A DNA stretch of 42,307 bases from an uncultured Acidobacteriia bacterium. GTDB taxonomy: Bacteria; Acidobacteriota; Terriglobia; Bryobacterales; Bryobacteraceae. The notes beneath the pieces were generated by a model. The model ran no database searches. It saw only the letters and a program-made list of their open reading frames with translations, and had not been told where the DNA came from. The position numbers and the translations under genes are program-made. Every line of letters begins with the position of its first letter. The stretch's first letter is position 1. The stretch spans positions 1-42,307 of the forward strand of contig CAIXXM010000041.1 of assembly GCA_903923395.1 (NCBI GenBank), given 5' to 3'. This document shows, piece by piece, positions 17,012 through 24,994 of the stretch.

Positions 17012-17764
17012 TTATCCCCGGCCAATATATGGCATCGTGGTCGCCATCACCGTCATGAACTGCACGTTCGCATCCAGCGGCAGATTGGCCATGTACACCA
17101 CGGCATCAGCCACATGCTGCACATTCATCCGGGGCTCCACTTTGATGGACCCGTCCGCCTGCGGCACACCCGCATTCATCCGCTCCGTCATCTCGGTCGC
17201 CGCATTGCCGATATCAATCTGTCCGCAGGCAATATGGAACGGCCGCCCGTCCAGAGAAATACTCCGCGTCAGTCCCGTGATGGCATGCTTCGTCGCTGTG
17301 TACGGCGCTGAATTCGGCCTCGGCACCTGTGCGGAAATGGAACCATTGTTGATGATCCTCCCGCCCATCGGGTCCTGCGTCTTCATCAGCCGCATCGCGG
17401 CCTGCGCGCAGAGAAAGGCACCCGTCAGGTTGATATTCACCACGCTCATCCACTGTTCATAGGTCAGTTCATCCATCGGAACAGCAGGCGCACCACGTCC
17501 GGCATTGTTGAACAGAACGTCCAGCCGTCCAAACTCACTCTTGACCCTGGCGAACAGCGCCGTCACCTGTTCCGGCACGGTCAGATCCGAGGGCACGGCC
17601 AACATCGCGCCGCCATCCGGATCCGCCATCGCAGCCGTCTTTTCCAGTTCCTCCGCCCGGCGGCCGGCCAAAACGACGGAATAACCAGCCTTCTGCAACC
17701 CCAGGCTCGCCGCACGTCCAATGCCGCTGCCCGCTCCTGTAACCAACGCCACACCTTTTTTCAT
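17012..17764 (-). CDS. Short-chain dehydrogenase/reductase
   Basis: 250 residues, classical SDR. Cofactor motif T-G-A-G-S-G-I-G near the N-terminus, then L-F-N-N-A-G, the catalytic Ser in N-N-G-S-I-S-A-Q, and Y-T-A-T-K giving the Tyr/Lys pair. An Arg pair after the second strand (A-G-R-R-A-E-E) favours NADP. It lies upstream of the FAD oxidoreductase on the same strand, so both may act on one small-molecule or sugar substrate. Substrate not readable. Divergent from the phosphoesterase gene with 56 bases between. Confidence 0.92.
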   Translation of the reverse strand: MKKGVALVTGAGSGIGRAASLGLQKAGYSVVLAGRRAEELEKTAAMADPDGGAMLAVPSDLTVPEQVTALFARVKSEFGRLDVLFNNAGRGAPAVPMDELTYEQWMSVVNINLTGAFLCAQAAMRLMKTQDPMGGRIINNGSISAQVPRPNSAPYTATKHAITGLTRSISLDGRPFHIACGQIDIGNAATEMTERMNAGVPQADGSIKVEPRMNVQHVADAVVYMANLPLDANVQFMTVMATTMPYIGRG

Positions 17765-17820
17765 GACATCTGCGATACTATCGCGACTCCACCGCCGATT
17801 CCTGATTCAATGGAGTAGAC

Positions 17821-20331
17821 ATGAAAATCACTGTCCTCCTGGCGCTCTCGATCCCGGCACTGGCACAGATGCCGTCTGATCCCCTGCGCTCCGTCACCGA
17901 CCCCGGCGTGGTGACCACCAGACAGCACATCACCCCGGCAGGGATGCAAAGCATCTTCTCCGGCCGCGTCCAAGGCGTTGCCTTCGGCGCGAAACCCTCT
18001 GAAATCTGGGTTCTGAACTCCAACACCGTTTTTTACATGGACTGGCACGAAAACCGTGTCCTCCACAAGATCGGCCGCCCGGGCACCTCCGGTCTGCAGG
18101 GGTTGCAATTCGACGCCGGCACGGGGCAATTACTTGTCAGCGGAATGAACCCCAAACAAGTGGAACTCGGTTCCATTGACGCAGCGGGAACTTACAAAAC
18201 CGTCTCCGCCACTCCCGGTCGCTATGTCGCGGGCAGCCTGGCTTATTCCCCCAAATCCCACCTGGCGGTTGTCGCGCTCACTGGCAGTCATCAGGTCGAG
18301 GTCGTCGACGTCACCGCCCAAACCACCGTGCTGCGCTTCGATACAGGCATGGTCCCGTTCGGTGCCGTCATGGATAAGGATGGCCTCTCCGCTTACATCA
18401 GCAACTGGGGCGGAAAACGCCCCGGCCCCAAAGATCTCACCGGCCGCGTCGGACTCGGAGACAAGGGCGATCAGATTGTGGTGGATACCCGCGGCATCGC
18501 CGCAACCGGCACGGTAACCCACGTCGACCTCTCCACCGGCCATGTGATCAATGAGATCTCCACCGGCCTGCACCCCACCGCTATGGCCGCGGACCTTTCC
18601 CACAACCGTCTCTACGTTGCGAACGGCAATCAGGACAGCGTCTCGGTCATTGATATGTCCACCGATAAAGTGCTGAAGACCATCCCGATTGAACCTTTCC
18701 GGGAACATGTTGGGGGAATCGCACCCACCGCGCTGGCAATCTCTTCGGATGGCTCCACACTCTATGTTGCCTGCGGCGGCATCAATGCCATCGCCACCGT
18801 CTCCACCGCAACCGGCAAGATCCTGGGACTAATTCCCACCGCCTGGTATCCCAGCGGACTCGCACTAAGTCCAGAAGGAAAGTATCTCGCCGTATCCACT
18901 CTGCTGGGCTCAGGCTCGGGTTACCAGAATGAGCCGAAGCGCCGCTTCGTCCATGCAGTCCGCGGCTCCGTAGCTGTGATTCCCGTGCCGAATGTGGCGG
19001 AACTGGCATCTTATACAGCCGCCGTTGCGCAGAATAACCACCTTCCCGTTGGTCCAGCCGTCGCCGCGCGCCCCGTACCCACGCCACCTTCGCCCATCGA
19101 TCATGTCGTCTTCATCATCAAGGAAAACCGGACTTATGACCAAATCCTGGGTGACGTGAAGAAAGGCAATGGTGATCCCTCCATGGTTCTCTGGGGGCGC
19201 GATGTTACTCCCAATCAGCACAAGCTCGCCGAACAGTTCGTGCTGCTCGATAACTTCTACGCCGTCGGCGGCAACTCCGCTGATGGGCACCAGTGGATCA
19301 CGCAATCGAATGAGACAGATTACTGCTTGTGGCCGGCTTACACCACACGAAGCTATCCCTTCGACGGCACGGATCCCATGGCTTACTCCAACACAGGCTT
19401 TCTCTGGGATGCCGCGCTCAAGAAGAACAAGTCGGTCCGGATCTATGGAGAATATGCCGGGACGAACCTAGTGCAGGGTCCGCTGAACCGCTTCCAGTTG
19501 ATGGATGCCTGGAAGGCGGGGCAGGATTTCACGTCCAGTTGGAAGACGGTCGCGCCGCTTGAACCGCTGAATAAGATCCTCGCTGCGAATTACCCTGGTT
19601 ACTCCACCGCGATTCCAGATGTCGTCCGCGCGCAGATCTTTCTTGCGGATCTGAAGAAGTGGACCACCGCCCGCCAGATGCCGAATCTGGTCATGATGGC
19701 ACTTACTGCCGACCACACCAATGGCACGGACCCCGGTTCCCCCACGCCCAGCGCGATGGTTGCCGATAATGATTTCGCAGTCGGTCAAATCGTGGAAGGT
19801 CTGAGTCATTCGCCCTTCTGGAAGAGCATGGCGGTCTTCATTGTGGAGGACGACGCGCAGGGTGGCGTAGACCACGTGGATGGGCACCGCACTACTGCTT
19901 TCATCGCCAGTCCTTACGCCAAGCGCGGTGCGGTGGACTCCACCTTCTACTCGCACCCAAGCATGCTGAAGACCATCGAGCAGATTATGGGTCTGGCACC
20001 ACTCACGATCTTCGACCGGATCGCGACAGACATGAGTGCAAGCTTCCAAACGGCCCCCGACTTCACACCGTTCACGGCGGAAACGCCGAAGCAGTCGCTC
20101 TTTGAAAAGAACCGCCAAACGGCGGAACTCCGCGGGCAGCAGAAGAAAGACGCCGTCGCATCCGCTAAGATGCGATGGGATGTGCCGGACGCTGCGCCAT
20201 CAAACTCACTCAACCAAATCCTCTGGCGAAGCGTGAAAGGTTACGGCACGGCCTATCCCAAAACTCCGCAATCCATCTTCAGCCCCTTCTCGCTGGATGT
20301 GGATGATGACGACAGGGACAAGAAACGCTAA
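17821..20331 (+). CDS. Bifunctional YncE-like beta-propeller / phosphoesterase
   Basis: 836 residues with a short signal peptide (L-L-A-L-S-I-P-A-L-A-Q). The N-terminal half (about 40-400) has YVTN/NHL-like propeller repeats such as L-Y-V-A-N-G-N-Q-D-S-V-S-V-I-D and L-Y-V-A-C-G-G-I-N-A. The C-terminal half (about 415-800) is a phosphoesterase of the phospholipase-C/acid-phosphatase fold: V-V-F-I-I-K-E-N-R-T-Y-D-Q-I-L-G-D, then N-S-A-D-G-H-Q-W and V-I/V-E-D-D-A-Q-G-G-V-D-H-V-D-G-H-R. It should act outside the cytoplasm on phosphate esters. It precedes a PstS-like protein and a porin. Confidence 0.9.
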   Translation: MKITVLLALSIPALAQMPSDPLRSVTDPGVVTTRQHITPAGMQSIFSGRVQGVAFGAKPSEIWVLNSNTVFYMDWHENRVLHKIGRPGTSGLQGLQFDAGTGQLLVSGMNPKQVELGSIDAAGTYKTVSATPGRYVAGSLAYSPKSHLAVVALTGSHQVEVVDVTAQTTVLRFDTGMVPFGAVMDKDGLSAYISNWGGKRPGPKDLTGRVGLGDKGDQIVVDTRGIAATGTVTHVDLSTGHVINEISTGLHPTAMAADLSHNRLYVANGNQDSVSVIDMSTDKVLKTIPIEPFREHVGGIAPTALAISSDGSTLYVACGGINAIATVSTATGKILGLIPTAWYPSGLALSPEGKYLAVSTLLGSGSGYQNEPKRRFVHAVRGSVAVIPVPNVAELASYTAAVAQNNHLPVGPAVAARPVPTPPSPIDHVVFIIKENRTYDQILGDVKKGNGDPSMVLWGRDVTPNQHKLAEQFVLLDNFYAVGGNSADGHQWITQSNETDYCLWPAYTTRSYPFDGTDPMAYSNTGFLWDAALKKNKSVRIYGEYAGTNLVQGPLNRFQLMDAWKAGQDFTSSWKTVAPLEPLNKILAANYPGYSTAIPDVVRAQIFLADLKKWTTARQMPNLVMMALTADHTNGTDPGSPTPSAMVADNDFAVGQIVEGLSHSPFWKSMAVFIVEDDAQGGVDHVDGHRTTAFIASPYAKRGAVDSTFYSHPSMLKTIEQIMGLAPLTIFDRIATDMSASFQTAPDFTPFTAETPKQSLFEKNRQTAELRGQQKKDAVASAKMRWDVPDAAPSNSLNQILWRSVKGYGTAYPKTPQSIFSPFSLDVDDDDRDKKR

Positions 20332-22500
20332 CCAGACCGTTACGGTTCTGTGACTGACAGGCCCGCCGAATCCCGGTACGCTGGAAGTCTTGTTCCTTCG
20401 GCTTACACTCGTACTCGGACTGGCCTTCACCGCATTCGCAGCGGGTCCCCGCGTCTATTTGGAGCCGTTTCCACAGAAATCCGGCGCGGCGGAACTGCAG
20501 AGAGAACTGGTCTCCCTGCTCGGCAAAGAGCATGGCGTCACGGTCGTCAAGGATGCCGCCGGGGCGGATTTCATTGTCTCCGGCAGCGGCGAAACTTACG
20601 TGCGCGGGTACATTGGCACTAACCCCCGCGTGGTCCGGGTGAATAGTGACTCGCAGCCTGTGTATGGTGGCTTTCTCTCCGTCGAGTTGAAGACGCAATC
20701 CCAGGACACGGTATGGTCTTATCTCGCCACGCCAAGCCGGATTGGCTCGCATGACATCAACCGCAATCTGGCTGGTCAAGTGATTCGACAACTGCTCGTG
20801 GCGATGCAGGCGAAACAGGGAGTGAGGCCTGCGGTATCGCAGCAAGCGGCTGAAGTATTGACGGGCAGCGGGGCGACTTTCCCCGGTCCGTTATATGAAA
20901 AATGGTTCGCGACGTTCTTACTGAAATCGCCGGAGATCCCAATTACTTACCGCGCTGTTGGTTCCGGCGCGGGAATTGAAGCACTGAAGAAGCGGGAAGT
21001 GGACTTCGCCGCATCGGACGCGCCGCTCACCGCTGACGAAATGGTTGCGATACCGGTGAAGGTGCGGCAGATTCCGACGGTGATCGGCGGCGTTGTGCCG
21101 GCGTATCATCTCGAAGGAGTTACCGGCGACCTGCGATTTACACCGGAGATACTGGCTGGTATCTATCTGGGGAAGATCCAGCAGTGGAATGACCCCGCTA
21201 TCCGTGTGGTCAACAAAGGAGTTGCTCTTCCTGCACGCAGGATCGCGGTCATTCACCGTTCCGATGCTAGCGGGACCACTTATCTCTTCACTGGATATCT
21301 GAGCCAGACGAGTAATGACTGGAAGATGTCGGTCGGTTCCGGCACCGCGGTCAAATGGCCGGTCGGAGAGGGAGCAGCGGGTAACGATGGTGTTGCGGCG
21401 GCAGTTGCCAATACGCCGGATTCGCTGGGCTACGTGGAGTTCATCTATGCCCTGCGCTCGCGGCTTACTTATGGTTCGATTCGCAATGCTGCAGGCAGGT
21501 ATGTTTCGCCCAGTCTGGCTTCACTGACTGCTTACTCTGGCCCGGCGGCTTATCCAATTACGGGCTTTACTTATCTGATTGTTCCGGAGACATTTGCCTC
21601 CCCGGAAAGGAATGCCGCCATGAAGAGTTTCCTCCGCTGGATGCTGACTTCGGGCCAGAAACAATGCGCCTCCCTTGGCTACGCCGCACTTCCCGAAGAT
21701 ATCGCCAAGAAGGAACTGGAGGCGCTGAGGTAAGTGCGGCTACTCTTACTGACCCTCGTCGCCTGCGGTTGCATGGAGGCACAGGACGCCGAAACTTTCG
21801 GCGATAAGTTCTGGCTCTCCGGGCAGGTGAACTTCATCACACAGGGACACCGGACATTCAAATCTCCGTACGATGGACCGAACAGCCTTTCTGCGAACAC
21901 GCAGGCTGTCACGTCCCGTGTTGCGACTCTTTATACCGGCTTCCGGATCACCGATAACACGGACATTGCCTTCGATATCGAAGAATCCGGAGGTCACGGT
22001 ATCGGGGAAGCGCTTGGTGTCGCAGGCTTCACGAATTTGGATGTTGTCCGGAACCCGACTCTAGGTCAGGCACCTTATGTCGCACGGATCATGCTGCATC
22101 ATATGATTCCGCTTTCGAAGGAAACGAATGAGGTGGAGAAGGGGCCGTTTCAGTTCGCTGGAATTCTGCCCGTGCGGCGGCTGGATATCCGGTTCGGCAA
22201 GATGGGTACGGTGGATTGGTTTGATGTGAATCCGGTGGGCAGTGACAGCCACTACCAGTTCATGAACTGGTCGCTTGATAACAATGGCGCTTACGATTAT
22301 GCCGCTGATACCAGGGGCTATACGTATGGGTTGGTGGTTGAGTATACGGACAAGGCCTGGAGTTTCCGCTACGGCGCGCAACTTATGCCGAAAGTGGCGA
22401 ATGGTATTCATCTGGATGCGAATGTCTCGCGCTCCAGGGCGGATAACTTCGAACTGGAACTGCGCCGGGAACTTGTGCCGCACCGTTTGACAACGATCCG
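19000..22500. other. GC-skew sign change (C-rich to G-rich on the plus strand)
   Basis: Hand counts over 60-base lines show plus-strand C excess left of here and G excess right of here, whatever the gene strand. Left: 5881-5940 (plus gene) 10 G/26 C; 8041-8100 (minus gene) 12 G/27 C; 18541-18600 (plus gene) 13 G/24 C. Middle: 20581-20640 21 G/19 C. Right: 22741-22800 (plus gene) 21 G/13 C; 26641-26700 (minus gene) 20 G/12 C; 28561-28620 (plus gene) 33 G/7 C. glyA is a local exception. A C-to-G change in the 5'-3' direction is the type seen at replication origins. Confidence 0.65.
20390..21733 (+). CDS. PstS-like phosphate-binding protein with extra N-terminal domain
   Basis: 447 residues from a TTG (20390), with GGAAG two bases upstream. 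The signal peptide ends near residue 18. Residues about 20-140 form an extra domain with V-Y-L-E-P-F-P, a G-A-D-F-I-V-S-G-S-G-E strand and Q-D-T-V-W-S-Y-L, recalling the nucleotide-independent fold of CsgG/TolB N-terminal-like proteins. From about 157 the PstS fold begins, T-G-S-G-A-T-F-P-G-P-L-Y, with S-G-A-G-I-E-A-L, A-A-S-D-A-P-L and H-R-S-D-A-S-G-T-T as phosphate contacts. No pstCAB genes follow. Confidence 0.87.
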   Translation: MFLRLTLVLGLAFTAFAAGPRVYLEPFPQKSGAAELQRELVSLLGKEHGVTVVKDAAGADFIVSGSGETYVRGYIGTNPRVVRVNSDSQPVYGGFLSVELKTQSQDTVWSYLATPSRIGSHDINRNLAGQVIRQLLVAMQAKQGVRPAVSQQAAEVLTGSGATFPGPLYEKWFATFLLKSPEIPITYRAVGSGAGIEALKKREVDFAASDAPLTADEMVAIPVKVRQIPTVIGGVVPAYHLEGVTGDLRFTPEILAGIYLGKIQQWNDPAIRVVNKGVALPARRIAVIHRSDASGTTYLFTGYLSQTSNDWKMSVGSGTAVKWPVGEGAAGNDGVAAAVANTPDSLGYVEFIYALRSRLTYGSIRNAAGRYVSPSLASLTAYSGPAAYPITGFTYLIVPETFASPERNAAMKSFLRWMLTSGQKQCASLGYAALPEDIAKKELEALR

Positions 22501-23068
22501 TCCCCTGTTGTTCCTGAACCATGCCAACATGGGGAGCTACCGGGATGCCATTCATGCGTGGGAAGCGCATATTGATGCCACGCCTGATGTAACTTTACAC
22601 CGCAAGCAAAGCAATCTCAAGTACGGCTTCGGTCTTAATATGGATCAGGAAGTTACCAGAGACTTGCGGGCTTTTGCGCGGGCGAGTTGGAATGAAGGGC
22701 ACTATGAGTCGTTCGCTTACACGGAGATTGACCAGTCGTTTTCCGGTGGCATGGATCTCCGCGGGACGAAGTGGCACCGCAAAGAAGATAAGGCTGGTTT
22801 GGCGTTTGTCAGTAATGCCATCTCCGGCGACCACCGCGAATACTTGAAACTTGGCGGCCAGGGCTTTCTGCTGGGAGATGGCAATCTGAACTATGGCCGC
22901 GAGAGTATCATTGAGACTTACTACAATACGCATGCGTGGCATGGAGTGACGATCTCAGTAGATGGACAGAGGGTTTGGAATCCCGGTTATAACCGGGACC
23001 GCGGTCCTATCTGGGTCGGCTCCATCCGGCTGCACCTGGAAGGCATCTTGCTTCGCGCCGGGAAGTAG
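21734..23068 (+). CDS. OprB-like carbohydrate-type outer-membrane porin
   Basis: 444 residues from a GTG that follows the previous stop with no gap, so expression is coupled to the PstS-like gene. It has a signal peptide (M-R-L-L-L-L-T-L-V-A-C-G-C-M-E-A-Q) and alternating amphipathic strands. Family blocks are F-W-L-S-G-Q-V-N-F-I, V-D-W-F-D-V-N and Y-N-R-D-R-G-P-I-W-V-G-S-I-R at the C-terminus. OprB-family members usually pass sugars. Position after a phosphoesterase and PstS suggests phosphate or sugar-phosphate uptake instead, as OprP/OprO do, but those are another family. Confidence 0.85.
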   Translation: MRLLLLTLVACGCMEAQDAETFGDKFWLSGQVNFITQGHRTFKSPYDGPNSLSANTQAVTSRVATLYTGFRITDNTDIAFDIEESGGHGIGEALGVAGFTNLDVVRNPTLGQAPYVARIMLHHMIPLSKETNEVEKGPFQFAGILPVRRLDIRFGKMGTVDWFDVNPVGSDSHYQFMNWSLDNNGAYDYAADTRGYTYGLVVEYTDKAWSFRYGAQLMPKVANGIHLDANVSRSRADNFELELRRELVPHRLTTIRPLLFLNHANMGSYRDAIHAWEAHIDATPDVTLHRKQSNLKYGFGLNMDQEVTRDLRAFARASWNEGHYESFAYTEIDQSFSGGMDLRGTKWHRKEDKAGLAFVSNAISGDHREYLKLGGQGFLLGDGNLNYGRESIIETYYNTHAWHGVTISVDGQRVWNPGYNRDRGPIWVGSIRLHLEGILLRAGK

Positions 23069-23230
23069 GGGTTGTACGCGCTACAGACCGCTGGTCCAAA
23101 GTCATGCTCTCTCGCGTTCCTGCGTCTGCAAGAACCGAAGCTATGAATTCGCCCATTCGGTCTTACTACGCATTTCAAAGTCACGTCCGTAATCATTCGC
23201 AGGGAAGCCAAGCCGCTTCCGGGAATTAGC

Positions 23231-23452
23231 TAATGGAGTGCTTCTCACAGAATGGTGATTATTCCAATGTCTGGAATAATCAGTCACAATCAGTTGTGAT
23301 TTTGAACATGCGGCTGCCAGCCGCTGCCGCCTGTTTCGGGAAGTTATCTTTGCCTGGGCGCGCGCGCCAGAATGGCGCACGAACATCAAGCAATAGATAC
23401 AGATGGACCCGGGAACATGAGCGTATTCCAGGGTGTCCCATTTCCGGCCTGT
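23231..23452 (+). repeat. Dispersed hairpin-bearing repeat, copy B (full unit)
   Basis: The counterpart of copy A, in inverted orientation to it. Four hairpins follow in order: arms 23257-23266 and 23272-23281 (10 bp, loop ATGTC); 23284-23289 and 23294-23299 (6 bp); 23310-23315 and 23319-23324 (6 bp, GCGGCT/AGCCGC); 23364-23369 and 23373-23378 (GCGCCA/TGGCGC, loop GAA). The unit starts TAATGGAGTGC and ends TTTCCGGCCTG, after which a second unit starts at once with the same TAATGGAGTGC. Between copies A and B the arms of the first three hairpins are identical while one loop and the flanks differ. Confidence 0.85.
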
Positions 23453-23532
23453 AATGGAGTGCACGCGGCGGTTGTCTTTGCCTGGGCACGCGCGCCAGAA
23501 TGGCGCACGAACATCAAGCGGTAGATACAGAT
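23453..23532 (+). repeat. Hairpin-bearing repeat, copy B' (internally deleted, tandem)
   Basis: Begins with TAATGGAGTGC like the full unit, then lacks the first three hairpins and rejoins at TCTTTGCCTGGGC. The last 58 bases (23475-23532) match 23347-23404 with about three differences and keep the GCGCCA/TGGCGC hairpin (23492-23497 with 23501-23506). Confidence 0.85.
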
Positions 23533-23569
23533 CGTTTAATGACATGCGGTGCGAGTCCCGCTTCCTTTT

Positions 23570-24982
23570 CTAACGCGGAACCCATAGTGCGTCACTCAGG
23601 CCCTTGTGGCCGCTCATCATCTTCTCGATATCTTCTATCTCGACCGGTACGAAGGCGGAGAGGTTTTCATAGCCGGTCCCGGTGATGAGGATCATATCTT
23701 CGAGGCGGATGCCGACGTGTTCTTCGGGGATCAGCATGGCGGGCTCGATGGTGAAGATCTGGCCTGGTTCCAGGGTTTCCGTGGGGTTGCGGACATCGTG
23801 AACCTCCAGGCCGACGGTGTGGCCGAGACTGTTGCCGCGGCTGTTGCGGTACTTATCGACGAAGGTCTGGGCGGCGGCCTTGATGCGGTTATCGGTGAAA
23901 GGGTATGCAGCAAGAATCGCATCCATCTTCTTGACCGCTTTTGCAATGATGGCAGAGGGCTTCTGGTGCACTTCAATGGAAGTCATCACGGCCTGATAAA
24001 GCTTGAGATAGATCCCGTAGAACTCCTTCTGCCGTGCGGTGAACTTACCGTTGACGGGGAAGACGCGGGTAACATCGGACTGGTAGTTCTTATAGTCCGG
24101 CGCATAGTCAAACTGGAGTAAGTCGCCATCCTGCAACACTGCAGTGTCTTTGTGATAGTGGCTATACCAGGTATTCTGTCCCGTGGCGATCAGGGCGAAG
24201 TAAGACGGTCCATAAGCGCCGTACTTCTTGAAGACGAACTCGGCGTCGGCCTGGAGTTCGTATTCCTTGATACCGGGGCGGCAATCGCGCATCGCCTCGA
24301 TGATTGCCATTCCGGTAATGCGCGTGGCTTCGCGGATGACGGCGATCTCGCGTAGTGTTTTGGTACCGCGCAACTTATCCAGGATGGGATCGAGATCCTG
24401 GAACTCAGACTTGGCGGCGACTTCTTTCAGGTGCGCGAGAAAGGCTTCTTCCCGGGAGATGCGTCCATCCCAGGGGTCGGCTTTGGTATTGCGGGCGAGT
24501 GCGGCGGGATCGGAGGCGGAGGCTTCGCCCAGCACTTCCGGGCGGTAGGGCGTGAAGATAGTGCGGCCTTCGCGGGCGATGGTTTCGAGAGCTTTGCGAA
24601 AGTCTTCGCGGGGCAGGACGGCATCAATCCCGGTGGCCTTCGCGGCGGCTTCGCCGGGGAAAAGACCGGGGCCGAACATCATCGTCTCGCGTCGCTGGTT
24701 GTAGGGATTGAGAAACAGGGTGGATGTTTTGGCGCGGCCATCGATGATCAAGATGGCCCGCGGTTCCACTACTCCGCTGACATAGAAGAACTGGTTGCTT
24801 TGGCGGAGTGCCTGTTCGCCGGGGCGCTCGGTAGTGCCCTGGAGGATGGCGACTCCTTGTCCAATTGCGGCCATCACGGCATTGCGGTGGGCGGCGAATT
24901 CCTGGGCCGGGAAGGCGTCAGTGAATACCGGTTGTGCGCAGAGGGGAAGCGCTGTGAGCAGGAGAAGGAGCGTGTTCTTCAC
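23570..24982 (-). CDS. Secreted Xaa-Pro aminopeptidase-like M24 peptidase
   Basis: 470 residues with a signal peptide (M-K-N-T-L-L-L-L-L-T-A-L-P-L-C-A-Q). An N-terminal creatinase-like domain (about 25-190) is followed by the pita-bread domain. Metal ligands are visible: Asp in L-L-Q-F-D-Y-A-P, Asp in Y-Q-S-D-V-T-R, His in S-L-G-H-T-V-G-L-E-V-H-D, Glu in F-T-I-E-P-A-M and Glu in G-I-R-L-E-D-M. It would remove residues before proline from peptides in the periplasm. Its start lies 12 bases after the diguanylate cyclase stop. Confidence 0.92.
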   Translation of the reverse strand: MKNTLLLLLTALPLCAQPVFTDAFPAQEFAAHRNAVMAAIGQGVAILQGTTERPGEQALRQSNQFFYVSGVVEPRAILIIDGRAKTSTLFLNPYNQRRETMMFGPGLFPGEAAAKATGIDAVLPREDFRKALETIAREGRTIFTPYRPEVLGEASASDPAALARNTKADPWDGRISREEAFLAHLKEVAAKSEFQDLDPILDKLRGTKTLREIAVIREATRITGMAIIEAMRDCRPGIKEYELQADAEFVFKKYGAYGPSYFALIATGQNTWYSHYHKDTAVLQDGDLLQFDYAPDYKNYQSDVTRVFPVNGKFTARQKEFYGIYLKLYQAVMTSIEVHQKPSAIIAKAVKKMDAILAAYPFTDNRIKAAAQTFVDKYRNSRGNSLGHTVGLEVHDVRNPTETLEPGQIFTIEPAMLIPEEHVGIRLEDMILITGTGYENLSAFVPVEIEDIEKMMSGHKGLSDALWVPR

Positions 24983-24994
24983 GTTCCCCCTATT

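Larger units (their letters stand above)
23069..23569. other. Intergenic region between convergent genes, carrying repeat units
   Basis: About 500 bases lie between the ends of the porin and M24 peptidase genes. I see no convincing gene. The first 160 bases hold nothing I recognise. From 23231 the hairpin-bearing repeat begins. No intrinsic terminator with a T-run is clear. Confidence 0.7.

Noticed and set aside
22982-22997. 16-base palindrome CCCGGTTATAACCGGG
   Set aside because: Inside the porin gene, encoding the conserved-looking P-G-Y-N-R; no sign of a regulatory role.
23231-23532. CRISPR array
   Set aside because: Only two units, of unequal length, with no regular short repeats and spacers and no cas genes.
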